Shown here: positions 34,089 through 42,104 of the stretch, one piece after another
Numbering within the stretch: the stretch's first letter is position 1
How the letters are laid out: the number at the start of each line of letters is the position of its first letter
DNA from: an uncultured Oscillospiraceae bacterium
GTDB taxonomy: Bacteria; Bacillota; Clostridia; Oscillospirales; Oscillospiraceae
Direction: 5' to 3'
Length of the DNA: 43,942 nt
Assembly: GCA_947600025.1 (NCBI GenBank)
Contig: CANQFY010000007.1
Span: 1 to 43,942, forward strand
Translations under genes and position numbers: made by a program
Notes under the pieces: model-generated
What the model saw: the letters and a program-made list of their open reading frames with translations, nothing else
Told to the model about the DNA's origin: nothing
Databases searched by the model: none

Positions 34089-35300
34089 ATGTTTCCAAAA
34101 CGTATTGTCTGCCTGAGCCTGGCGCTGCTGGGCATTTTGGGCATGACCGCCCCCGCCTTGGCGGCGGAGGTGGACAGCGAGGAGGTCTACTGCTTCAGCG
34201 CCACCGACTTCGGCCAGGAGCTGGCGGGTATCTGCGTAGTGTCCCTGCCGGATTCCACCACCGGCACGGTGATGCTGGGCAGCCGGGTGCTGCGGGCGGG
34301 GGACATTCTCACCGACGAGCAGCTTGACAGCCTGACGTTCAACACCCTTTCCACCCGGGTGGACCAGGAGGCGGTGCTGACCTTCCTGCCCATCTACCCG
34401 GACCGGGTAGATCCCTCCGCCACCCTGACCCTTTCCATCCGGGGTCGGGAGGACAAGGCCCCTGTGGCGGAGGACTTCGCCATGGAGACCTATAAGAACC
34501 TGCCCAACGAGGGGATCTTGAAGGCCCGGGATCCGGAGGGCAAGGCCATGACCTACACGCTTCTCCGCCAGCCCAAGAGGGGCCAGGTGGAGATTCGGGA
34601 GGACGGCAGCTTTGTCTACACGCCCAAGAAAAATAAGGTGGGGGTGGACTCCTTCACCTACACCGCCACGGATCCCGCCGGCAACGTGTCTCGGGAGGCC
34701 ACGGTGACGGTGCAGATTCTCAAGCCCACGGACTCCAATCAGTATTCCGACACCCAGGGCCGCTCCTGCGGCTTCGCGGCGGAGTGGATGCGCTCCTCCG
34801 GCCTCTTTGAGGGGGAGAAGGTGGGCGGCATGGCCTGCTTCCAGCCGGACAAGGTGGTGAGCCGGGGAGAATTTCTCACCATGCTGATCAAGGTCCTGGA
34901 GATCCCGGTAGACGACTCGGCGGTGTCCGGAGTAGAATCCCAGGCGCCCGCATGGCTCCAGCCCTATCTGGCGGCAGCCCTCCGGGCGGGCCTGACCGCT
35001 GGAATCCCCGGCGATGAGGCCTCCGGCGGCTTTGATTCCCAGATGCCCATTACCGGCGCGGAGGCGGCGGTGATGATGCAGAACGCCCTGGATCTGAGCC
35101 TGCCGGCCCAGCCTGGCGGCAGCGTTTCCGCCGATGCCCCCGCCTGGGCGGTGAACGCTCTGGCGGCTCTGGCGGAGGAGGGGATCGCCCTGGACCACAA
35201 CGCCCCCATGACCCGGGAGCAGGTGGCCATGACCATGTACCAGGTGAAGAACCTGGCGGAGAGCGCGCCGGGCACCGCGGTGTTTCGGATGCAGAAGTAA
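34089..35300 (+). CDS. Surface protein with a cadherin-like domain and S-layer homology repeats
   Basis: The 403-residue exported protein has a signal peptide at residues 1-25 (cut after APALA). A beta-rich region follows at about 28-120. A cadherin-like or bacterial Ig tandem domain lies at about 120-218, with the classic pattern DPEGKAMTYTLLRQPKRGQV, FVYTPKKNKVGVDSFTYTATD and TVTVQIL. Three S-layer homology motifs follow at about 222-280, 290-345 and 350-392. Marks of these are FQPDKVVSRGEFLTML, MPITGAEAAVMM and APMTREQVAMTMY. The SLH block should bind pyruvylated wall polymer and hold the protein on the surface. AGGAGG sits seven bases before the ATG. I saw no clear promoter. Confidence 0.87.
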   Translation: MFPKRIVCLSLALLGILGMTAPALAAEVDSEEVYCFSATDFGQELAGICVVSLPDSTTGTVMLGSRVLRAGDILTDEQLDSLTFNTLSTRVDQEAVLTFLPIYPDRVDPSATLTLSIRGREDKAPVAEDFAMETYKNLPNEGILKARDPEGKAMTYTLLRQPKRGQVEIREDGSFVYTPKKNKVGVDSFTYTATDPAGNVSREATVTVQILKPTDSNQYSDTQGRSCGFAAEWMRSSGLFEGEKVGGMACFQPDKVVSRGEFLTMLIKVLEIPVDDSAVSGVESQAPAWLQPYLAAALRAGLTAGIPGDEASGGFDSQMPITGAEAAVMMQNALDLSLPAQPGGSVSADAPAWAVNALAALAEEGIALDHNAPMTREQVAMTMYQVKNLAESAPGTAVFRMQK

Positions 35301-35302
35301 AA

Positions 35303-35345
35303 GCGGAAAAGCGCCATGGAGGGGAACTCTATGGCGCTTTTCCGC
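35303..35345 (+). terminator. Long inverted repeat after the SLH protein gene
   Basis: A fifteen-base perfect inverted repeat (35303-35317 with 35331-35345), loop of 13 bases, starting three bases after the stop codon. Its right arm holds CTTTTCC but no T tract follows. Confidence 0.75.
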
Positions 35346-35397
35346 AAGATGAGGCCGCTTTTTTCCCGCACACCCAAATTGGATGCATTTCCGATGC

Positions 35398-35425
35398 GAT
35401 TTCCGGTAAAATTATACTGGAAATC
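35398..35425. promoter_or_regulatory. Dyad in the AT-rich leader before the MBOAT gene
   Basis: GATTTCCGGT (35398-35407) and ACTGGAAATC (35416-35425) form a ten-base dyad with one G-T wobble around AAAATTAT. It could be a regulator site or a hairpin. The rest of 35346-35600 is AT-rich and I see no gene in it. Confidence 0.35.
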
Positions 35426-35538
35426 AAGACCGGAGGAAATTATGTCGTCTGGTTATGTATTCTGATTATGTTTTCTCCTTACAAAATTTTGCACAATTTT
35501 CCAGTTGGATTTTCGTCGAAAAACTATGCCCTTGGGAC

Positions 35539-35567
35539 TTGCAATCCCGGTTTATTTTGTCTAAAAT
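35539..35567 (+). promoter_or_regulatory. Sigma-A promoter of the MBOAT-DHHW operon
   Basis: TTGCAA (35539-35544) and TAAAAT (35562-35567), 17 bases apart, about 30 bases before the start codon. Confidence 0.7.
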
Positions 35568-35600
35568 AGGCTTAGAGAGAAAAGCGGAGGGGGCCCCGGT

Positions 35601-37076
35601 TTGGAATTTTCAAATTTGATTTTTATATTTGTGTTTCTGTCACTGACCATGACAGCCTATTTCCTGGTTCCGGGTCTCAAGGGCAAGAATTGGGTGCTGC
35701 TCATTGCCAGCCTGATTTTCTATGCCTGGGGAGAGCCGGTTTATGTGCTGCTCCTGGCCTTTTCCGCCTGGCTCAACTACCGCTTCGGGCGGATGATGGG
35801 AAATAAAAGCCAGAAAAAGACGGCCCTGGTCCTGGCGGTGACGGCAGATTTGGTGCTGCTGGGAATCTTCAAGTACACGGGATTTCTGGTGTCCAGCTTC
35901 AACGCGGTGACAGGCCTGGCCATCCCGGTGCCCGCCATTGAGCTGCCCATTGGTATCTCCTTTTACACCTTCCAGGCCATGTCCTATGTGATCGACGCCT
36001 ACCGGGGCAATGTGCAGATTCAGCGGTCCTATCCTCGGTTCCTGCTCTATGTCTCCCTATTTCCTCAGCTGGTGGCGGGCCCCATCGTCCGCTACGCCGA
36101 CGTGGAGGCCCAGCTTTCCCAGCGCCATACCACGCCCAAGATTGCCCTGGAGGGCATGAGCCGGGCCTGCGTGGGCCTGGCGAAAAAGGTGCTGATCGCC
36201 GACTACGCCAGCCGGGCGGCGGCGGAGATCTTCAAAAAGGTGGCGGACACCGGCGCGGCGGACGCCCAGGCCACCCTGCGCTTGACGGTGGTGGGCGCTT
36301 GGCTGGGGGCCGTGTTCCTGATGCTGCGGATCTATTTCGATTTTTCCGGCTATTCTGACATGGCCATCGGCATGGGCAAGATCTTCGGATTTCATTACAA
36401 TGAAAACTTTGACCATCCCTATATCGCCGGTTCTATCACGGAATTTTGGCGGCGGTGGCACATCAGCCTCTCTTCCTTCTTTCGGGATTATCTGTATATC
36501 CCCCTGGGCGGCAACCGGAAGGGCCTGCCCCGGCAGATCTTGAACCTTTTTATCGTCTGGTCCCTCACCGGCCTTTGGCACGGGGCCAGCTGGAACTATG
36601 TCCTCTGGGGCGTGTATTTCTTCCTGCTGTTGACCTTTGAGAAGCTCTTTTCCAAGCAGCTGGAGGCGGTGCCGGGCTGGCTCAGGCATACGATGACCCT
36701 GCTTTTGGTGCTGATCAGCTGGGTGATCTTCCAGTTTAAGGATTTGGCGGACACTGGGGCCACCCTGGCGGCCATGGTGGGCTTCGCCGGCGGCGGTTTC
36801 ACCGACAGCGCCACCAATCTGCGGCTGCTAAACAACCTGCCCCTGCTGGTGATCGCCATTTTTGGCGCCACCCCCGTCATGCAGACGCTGGGGCGGACCT
36901 GGCGGAATTTTGCCGGCGGCAGCATGGCGAGGAAGCTCTACGGCAGAAGGAACGCGGCCCTGCTGGGCGTTGTGGACGCGGTGGTTACCTGCCTGTTCTG
37001 CGCGGGGATACTGTACCTTGCCACCATGTCCCTCATCGGCGAAGGATATAGCCCGTCGATTTACTTTGACTTCTAA
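35601..37076 (+). CDS. MBOAT-family membrane O-acyltransferase (AlgI/DltB type)
   Basis: The 491-residue polytopic protein transfers an acyl (usually acetyl) group across the membrane to an exported polymer. It has about a dozen hydrophobic segments. The MBOAT core shows the invariant histidine His327 in SLTGLWHGASWNYVLWG, and the upstream segment FWRRWHISLSSFFRDYLYIP followed by LGGNRKG. The start is a TTG at 35601 after GGAGG. No better ATG precedes the first membrane helix (LIFIFVFLSLTMTAYFL). The pairing with a DHHW/AlgX-like protein 12 bases downstream is the standard two-part acetylation unit for exopolysaccharide or secondary wall polymer. The polymer is not identified here. Confidence 0.93.
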   Translation: MEFSNLIFIFVFLSLTMTAYFLVPGLKGKNWVLLIASLIFYAWGEPVYVLLLAFSAWLNYRFGRMMGNKSQKKTALVLAVTADLVLLGIFKYTGFLVSSFNAVTGLAIPVPAIELPIGISFYTFQAMSYVIDAYRGNVQIQRSYPRFLLYVSLFPQLVAGPIVRYADVEAQLSQRHTTPKIALEGMSRACVGLAKKVLIADYASRAAAEIFKKVADTGAADAQATLRLTVVGAWLGAVFLMLRIYFDFSGYSDMAIGMGKIFGFHYNENFDHPYIAGSITEFWRRWHISLSSFFRDYLYIPLGGNRKGLPRQILNLFIVWSLTGLWHGASWNYVLWGVYFFLLLTFEKLFSKQLEAVPGWLRHTMTLLLVLISWVIFQFKDLADTGATLAAMVGFAGGGFTDSATNLRLLNNLPLLVIAIFGATPVMQTLGRTWRNFAGGSMARKLYGRRNAALLGVVDAVVTCLFCAGILYLATMSLIGEGYSPSIYFDF

Positions 37077-37088
37077 AGGAGACTGACT

Positions 37089-38534
37089 ATGGAGGGAAAA
37101 AACCGCAGGCGCAAACTGTATCCCGAGGAAACGCTGCTGAGCTGGGTACGGATTGTGGCCTGCCTCACGATTTTGGGTGGGCTGCTGGTCGTGGGCGCCA
37201 TCTCGCTTTTTGACGAGGATCCCACCGTCTCCCTGGCCGAGAAGCGGAAGCTGGCCGAGATGCCGGAATTTACCTGGAAGGGCCTGGCGGATGGCTCCTA
37301 TTTCAGCGGGATCACCAGCCATTATCTGGACACCTTCCCGGCCCGGGAGACGCTGGTGGTCCACAACCGGACGCTGAATAAATTCTACTTTTTCAGCCCT
37401 GGAAAGCAGAACACCCTGATCCTGGACAACCAGGGCAATGTGGGCAACCACGGGGAGGCCCTGCCAAGCGCCAACCCCAGCGGAAGCCCGTCGGCGCCGC
37501 CCCCCAGTGGCACCCCTCAGGGAACCGACGATCCATCCGCCGGCACCACCGCGGGGACCGGGGAGTCCCAGCGGCCCACCACCGGCAGCTTTACCAACGC
37601 TGTGGGGGAGGATGACGTGGATATTACCGTGGGGTCCACCATGATCATCGGCGATCGGGCCATGGAGATCGTATCCTACGGGGCCGGCTCCTCGGCCAAT
37701 TATGCCGACGCCATCAATCAGCTGGCGGCTGCCCTGCCGGCGAATGTGCGGGTCTTTGATCTGGTGACCCCCAACTCCGGCGAGTTTTACTCACCGGCGG
37801 ATATGCACACCGGCAGCCACAGCCAGGGGGACATGATCGATCTGATCTATTCCAAGCTGGGCAGCCGGGTGACAGCGGTGGACGCCTATGACGCCTTCCT
37901 GCCCCATCTGGACGAGTATCTGTTCTTCCGAACGGACCACCACTGGACGGCCTTGGGCGCCTACTATGCCTATACCGCCTTCTGCCAGGCGGCGGGTCTG
38001 ACGGCCCCGGCGTTGAGCGATATGACCCAAGGACAGGCCGACGGCAGCTTCCTGGGCTCGCTATACACCGCCACCTCCGCCTATCCCCAGAGCGACGCCC
38101 TGCGGAACAATCCGGATACGGTGTACTACTACAAGCCCGCCGTATCCACCAATATGGTCTTTTACGAAACGGCGGATATGTCCCAGCCCTATGACTTTTT
38201 GGGCGTGATCAGCGGCGTGAGCGACACGGACAACAAGTACCTTTGCTTCCTGGGCGGCGACCACCCCATCACCGTGATCGAGACCGGCGCCCAAACCGGC
38301 AAGACCTGCCTGATCATCAAGGAGTCCTATGGCAACGCCTTCACGCCCTTCCTGACTCACAATTACAGCCGGGTCGTGGCTCTGGATCCCCGGGAGTTCA
38401 ATGGGGAGGGAGAGGAGTCCCTGAAGCTGGCGGAGTTCGTAGAGCGCCTGGGGGTGGACGATGTGCTATTCCTCAACTACCCCATGTCCGCCAACTCGGA
38501 GGCCTATTTGCAGCATCTTCTGGGCCTTCTCTAA
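37089..38534 (+). CDS. DHHW-family (AlgX/AlgJ-like) protein, extracytoplasmic partner of the MBOAT
   Basis: The 481-residue protein has one N-terminal membrane helix at about 20-42, then an extracytoplasmic domain. A region at about 46-120 (SLAEKRKLAEMPEFTWKGL, SHYLDTFPARE) is typical of DHHW proteins. A low-complexity Pro/Ser/Gly/Thr linker lies at about 122-165. The second domain carries the name motif FFRTDHHWTALGAYY (about 278-292, Asp-His-His) and a KESYGNAFTPFL block with the serine of the SGNH-like site (about 414-425). It would complete the acetyl transfer on the outer face. AGGAG precedes the ATG. It is the last gene of the two-gene operon. Confidence 0.9.
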   Translation: MEGKNRRRKLYPEETLLSWVRIVACLTILGGLLVVGAISLFDEDPTVSLAEKRKLAEMPEFTWKGLADGSYFSGITSHYLDTFPARETLVVHNRTLNKFYFFSPGKQNTLILDNQGNVGNHGEALPSANPSGSPSAPPPSGTPQGTDDPSAGTTAGTGESQRPTTGSFTNAVGEDDVDITVGSTMIIGDRAMEIVSYGAGSSANYADAINQLAAALPANVRVFDLVTPNSGEFYSPADMHTGSHSQGDMIDLIYSKLGSRVTAVDAYDAFLPHLDEYLFFRTDHHWTALGAYYAYTAFCQAAGLTAPALSDMTQGQADGSFLGSLYTATSAYPQSDALRNNPDTVYYYKPAVSTNMVFYETADMSQPYDFLGVISGVSDTDNKYLCFLGGDHPITVIETGAQTGKTCLIIKESYGNAFTPFLTHNYSRVVALDPREFNGEGEESLKLAEFVERLGVDDVLFLNYPMSANSEAYLQHLLGLL

Positions 38535-38541
38535 AGCAGTT

Positions 38542-38576
38542 AAAAAATCCTCCCCGAGACCGGGGAGGATTTTTTT
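38542..38576. terminator. Bidirectional terminator between the DHHW gene and argS
   Basis: ATCCTCCCCG (38547-38556), loop AGAC, CGGGGAGGAT (38561-38570). Seven Ts lie on one side and six As on the other, so it serves both convergent operons. Confidence 0.95.
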
Positions 38577-38581
38577 GGAAC

Positions 38582-40333
38582 TCACATCTTTTCCGGGGCC
38601 GCGAAGCCCAGCAGGTCCATGCCCTGCTCCAAGACCCGCTTGGCAAGACCGATCAAGGCGATGGAGCCGGCCTGGAGGTCCTTGTCCTCCTGATCCAGGA
38701 TCCGAGTCTCATGGTAGAAGCGGTTCACCGCCCCCGCCAGATCATATAGATAGGCGCACAGCACGCTGGGGCAGGAGGCGGCCAAGGCCCCTTCCAGGGC
38801 CGGGCAGAACCGGGCGATAGCGCGCATCAGCTCCTTCTGCGCCGGGCTGGCCGGGTCCCGAAGGGGCAGGTCCTCCCAGACGCCAAACTTGGACAGGATG
38901 CTCTTGACCCGCACTGTGGTGTAGAGCAGATAGGGCCCGGTGTTGCCCTCGAAGGCGGCAAAGCGGTCCATGTCGAAAATATAGTCCTTGGTGGGCTGAT
39001 TGCTCAGGTCCCCGTATTTGAGCGCCGCCATGGCGATGATCTTGGTGGTGGCGGGGGCATCCTCCGGGGCCACGATCCGGTTTTCCTCCACCTTTTTACC
39101 CACGAATGCCATGATATCCTCGATCAGCCGCTCTAAGCGCATCACGCCCCCGTCCCGGGTCTTGAAGGGCTTTCCGTCGGGGCCGTTCATGGTGCCGAAG
39201 CCCAAAAATTCCAGCTCCGTCTCCGGTTTCACAATGCCGCTCTTTCGGGCGGCCCGGAAGACCTGCTCAAAGTGGAGGCTCTGCCGCTTGTCCGCCAGAT
39301 AGAGGATCTTGTCCGGGGCGAAATCCTCCATCCGCTGGACCATGGTGGCCAGCTCCGTGGTGTCGTAAAGAACCGCCCCGTCGGACTTGACCAGGATGCA
39401 GGGGGGCATCTCCTTCTTGTCCCCGGGCTCCGCCACGGGGAACACTAGGGCGCCCTCGCTCTCCACGGCGCAGCCGGAGGCCTTCAGGCGCTCCAGCATG
39501 GCGGGGATGAAGGGGTCCGCGTCGCTCTCTCCCAGCCAGGACTCAAAGTGGACATCCAGCTGGTCGTAAATCCGCCGGATATCCGCCAGGGACACGTTCA
39601 TAATGTGCCGCCACAACGCCCGGTAGCCCCGCCGCCCCTGTTGGAGCTCGAAAGTGGCCTGATGGGCCCGCTCCCCAAATTCCGGGTCTACCTTTTTTCG
39701 GGCGGAAGCGGCGGGATAGATCTGCTCCAGCTCCGAAAGGGTGAAGGGGGGCTGGTTGGGATAGTCCCCGGTAAAATCCGGGTCAAAATAGGGAAGGCCC
39801 GGCTCCTTTTCCCGGAGGCCAGCGATGATCAGGCCCATTTGCAATCCCCAGTCTCCCAAATGAACGTCTCCGATGGCACGGTAGCCGAAAAAGCTGTACA
39901 GCCGCTTCATGCTCTCGCCGATGATGGCGGAGCGGAGGTGGCCGATGTGCAGGGGCTTGGCAACATTGGGCCCGCCGTAGTCCACCACCACGGTCTTGCC
40001 CCGGCCGGTCTTCTCCGCGCCAAAGTCCGGGGCGGTGCGCATGGCTTCCAGATAGCTTCGCAGGAAGGTCCCGGAGATGTTGAGGTTCAGAAATCCGGGC
40101 TTTACCGCCTCCGCCAGGTCAAAAATTTGCCGGTCCAGCTTCTCCGCCACCGCCTGGGCAATGACCATGGGGGCGCAGTGATAGACCTTGGCGGCGGAGA
40201 GGCAGCCGTTGCACTGGTATTCGCACAGGTCCGGCCGGTTGGAGACGGTGACCCGCCCGTAGCCGGGATCGTAGCCCGCGGCGGCAAAGGCCTCCGACAC
40301 CTGCCGGGAGATGAGATCAAGCAATTTTTCCAT
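38582..40333 (-). CDS. argS: Arginyl-tRNA synthetase
   Basis: ArgRS charges tRNA-Arg with arginine. The 583-residue protein is a class I synthetase of normal length. The N-terminal Add-1 domain spans about 1-110. The HIGH motif is in NVAKPLHIGHLRS. The Lys-containing second signature is degenerate, as usual in ArgRS: GKPFKTRDGGVM. The anticodon-binding helical domain (about 450-583) ends with ARFCPALEGALAA and the DLAGAVNRFYHETRIL helix, closing EKM. The reading frame is open upstream into the ABC-F gene, but the ATG at 40333 shares TGATG with the ABC-F stop and has AAAGGAAAA upstream. The two genes are therefore translationally coupled. Confidence 0.96.
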   Translation of the reverse strand: MEKLLDLISRQVSEAFAAAGYDPGYGRVTVSNRPDLCEYQCNGCLSAAKVYHCAPMVIAQAVAEKLDRQIFDLAEAVKPGFLNLNISGTFLRSYLEAMRTAPDFGAEKTGRGKTVVVDYGGPNVAKPLHIGHLRSAIIGESMKRLYSFFGYRAIGDVHLGDWGLQMGLIIAGLREKEPGLPYFDPDFTGDYPNQPPFTLSELEQIYPAASARKKVDPEFGERAHQATFELQQGRRGYRALWRHIMNVSLADIRRIYDQLDVHFESWLGESDADPFIPAMLERLKASGCAVESEGALVFPVAEPGDKKEMPPCILVKSDGAVLYDTTELATMVQRMEDFAPDKILYLADKRQSLHFEQVFRAARKSGIVKPETELEFLGFGTMNGPDGKPFKTRDGGVMRLERLIEDIMAFVGKKVEENRIVAPEDAPATTKIIAMAALKYGDLSNQPTKDYIFDMDRFAAFEGNTGPYLLYTTVRVKSILSKFGVWEDLPLRDPASPAQKELMRAIARFCPALEGALAASCPSVLCAYLYDLAGAVNRFYHETRILDQEDKDLQAGSIALIGLAKRVLEQGMDLLGFAAPEKM

Positions 40334-41940
40334 CAGCTTTTTCCTTTCTGTTCCGCCTGCCAGGCAAGATAATCGTCGAAGGTGCCGTAGCGGTCGATAA
40401 TGGTGCCGTCGGGCTGGAAGGCGATGACCCGGTTGCACACCGAGGAGAGCATTTCATGGTCGTGGCTGGCCAGCAGCACCACCCCGGGAAAGGCAATCAG
40501 CCCCTTGTTCACCGCCTGGATGGATTCCATGTCCAGGTGGTTGGTGGGCTGGTCCAGCAGTACCACGTTGGCCCCGGAGAGCATCATTTTGGAGAGCATG
40601 CACCGTACCTTCTCCCCGCCGGAGAGGACCTCCACCGGCTTGAAGGCGTCCTCCCCGGAAAAGAGCATCCGGCCCAGGAAGCCCCGGAGATACACATCGT
40701 CCTTTTTGATGGAATATTGCCGCAGCCAGTCCACCAGCTCAGTCTTGCAGCCGTCGAAATAGGGGCTGTTGTCCTTGGGCAGGTAGCTGCGGGCGGTGGA
40801 GACGCCCCACTTGATGCTGCCCTCGTCGGGCTCCAGTTCCCCCATGAGAATTTGGAACAGAGCGGTCTGGGCCAGCTCGTTTTCGCCGACGAAGGCGATC
40901 TTGTCAGTGCGGCCCACGTTAAAATAGACCTTGTCCAGCAGCTTTACCCCGTCCACGGTGACGGACACATCCTTGACGGTGAGAATGTCCTTTCCCAGCT
41001 CCCGCTCTGGCTGGAAGCCCACGAAGGGGTAGCGCCGGGTGGAGGCGGGCATCTCCTCCACCGTCAGCTTGTCCAGCAGACGGCGGCGGGCGGTGGCCTG
41101 CTTGCTCTTGGCCTTGTTGGCGGCGAAGCGCTGAATGAAGAGCTGCAGCTCCTCGATCTTCTCCTGGTTGCGCTTGTTCTTGTTGCGGATCATGGCCTGG
41201 ACCAGCTGGCTGGACTCATACCAGAAGTCGTAGTTGCCCACATACATCTTGATCTTGCCGTAGTCGATGTCCACGATGTGGGTGCAGACGGTATTGAGGA
41301 AGTGCCGGTCGTGGGACACGGCGATGACCATGCCGGGAAAGTCCAGCAGGAAATCCTCCAGAAAGTCGATGGACTCGATATCCAGGTTGTTGGTAGGCTC
41401 GTCCAGCATGACGATGTCCGGACTCCCGAACAGGGCCTGGGCCAGCAGCACCTTCACCTTCAGCCGGGGGTCGGTGTCCGCCATGCGGTCATAGTGGTTT
41501 TCCGTGGGCACCCCCAGGCCCTGGAGCAGGCGGGAGGCGTCGGACTCGGCTTCCCAGCCCCCCAGCTCCGCGAACTCCGCCTCCAATTCGGCGGCCCGGA
41601 TGCCGTCCTCGTCGGAAAAGTCCGGCTTTTCGTAGATGGCGTCCTTCTCCTGGCGGACGTCGTAGAGCTTCCGGTTGCCCATGATTACCGCGTCCAGCAC
41701 GGTGTATTCATCGTAGGCGTTCTGATTCTGCCGCAGGACGCTGATCCGCTGCCCCGGGGTGACGGCGATTTCCCCGGTGGTGGAGTCCAGCTCCCCGCAG
41801 AGGAGCTTTAAAAACGTGGATTTTCCCGCCCCGTTGGCGCCGATGACGCCGTAGCAGTTGCCCGGCAAAAATTGCAGGTCCGCATGCTGGAACAGCCACT
41901 GCCCGCCGAACTGCATCCCCAAATTGGATACTGTGATCAT
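40333..41940 (-). CDS. ABC-F ATPase, YbiT-like
   Basis: The 535-residue protein has two ABC ATPase domains and no membrane segments, so it is an ABC-F translation factor. The length and the stretch DAVIMGNRKLYDVRQEKDAIY match the YbiT subfamily. The first domain has Walker A GANGAGKST (residues 34-42), a degenerate signature (TDPRLKVKVLLAQ) and Walker B MLDEPTNNLD. The linker at about 240-310 is basic. The second domain has GENELAQT (Walker A lacks the usual Gly-Lys), the signature LSGGEKVRCML and Walker B VLLDQPTNHLD, in which the catalytic Glu is Gln. It would act at the ribosomal E site. It leads the operon with argS. Confidence 0.92.
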   Translation of the reverse strand: MITVSNLGMQFGGQWLFQHADLQFLPGNCYGVIGANGAGKSTFLKLLCGELDSTTGEIAVTPGQRISVLRQNQNAYDEYTVLDAVIMGNRKLYDVRQEKDAIYEKPDFSDEDGIRAAELEAEFAELGGWEAESDASRLLQGLGVPTENHYDRMADTDPRLKVKVLLAQALFGSPDIVMLDEPTNNLDIESIDFLEDFLLDFPGMVIAVSHDRHFLNTVCTHIVDIDYGKIKMYVGNYDFWYESSQLVQAMIRNKNKRNQEKIEELQLFIQRFAANKAKSKQATARRRLLDKLTVEEMPASTRRYPFVGFQPERELGKDILTVKDVSVTVDGVKLLDKVYFNVGRTDKIAFVGENELAQTALFQILMGELEPDEGSIKWGVSTARSYLPKDNSPYFDGCKTELVDWLRQYSIKKDDVYLRGFLGRMLFSGEDAFKPVEVLSGGEKVRCMLSKMMLSGANVVLLDQPTNHLDMESIQAVNKGLIAFPGVVLLASHDHEMLSSVCNRVIAFQPDGTIIDRYGTFDDYLAWQAEQKGKS

Positions 41941-41972
41941 ACTGCCTCCTGGTTTTCACATTTATCAGGCCC

Positions 41973-42000
41973 ATTCTACCACAGAATTGTGAAGTTTCAA
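41973..42000 (-). promoter_or_regulatory. Promoter of the ABC-F-argS operon
   Basis: On the minus strand TTGAAA (42000-41995) and TAGAAT (41978-41973), 16 bases apart. It is divergent from the htpG promoter. Confidence 0.65.
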
Positions 42001-42020
42001 AGAACTTTTTTCCAGGGGGC

Positions 42021-42048
42021 TTGCATTTTTCAAAATCCGCGCTATAAT
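42021..42048 (+). promoter_or_regulatory. Sigma-A promoter of htpG
   Basis: TTGCAT (42021-42026) and a perfect TATAAT (42043-42048), 16 bases apart. The CIRCE operator begins four bases after the -10 box, so it covers the transcription start. Confidence 0.9.
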
Positions 42049-42051
42049 AAA

Positions 42052-42078
42052 TTAGCACTCAGGTTATAAGAGTGCTAA
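42052..42078 (+). promoter_or_regulatory. CIRCE operator (HrcA binding site) of htpG
   Basis: TTAGCACTC (42052-42060), nine bases (42061-42069), GAGTGCTAA (42070-42078): a perfect match to the CIRCE consensus. HrcA bound here would block initiation until heat or misfolding titrates GroEL. Confidence 0.97.
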
Positions 42079-42104
42079 AACAAACAAAGGATGTGCTTCG
42101 CGAT

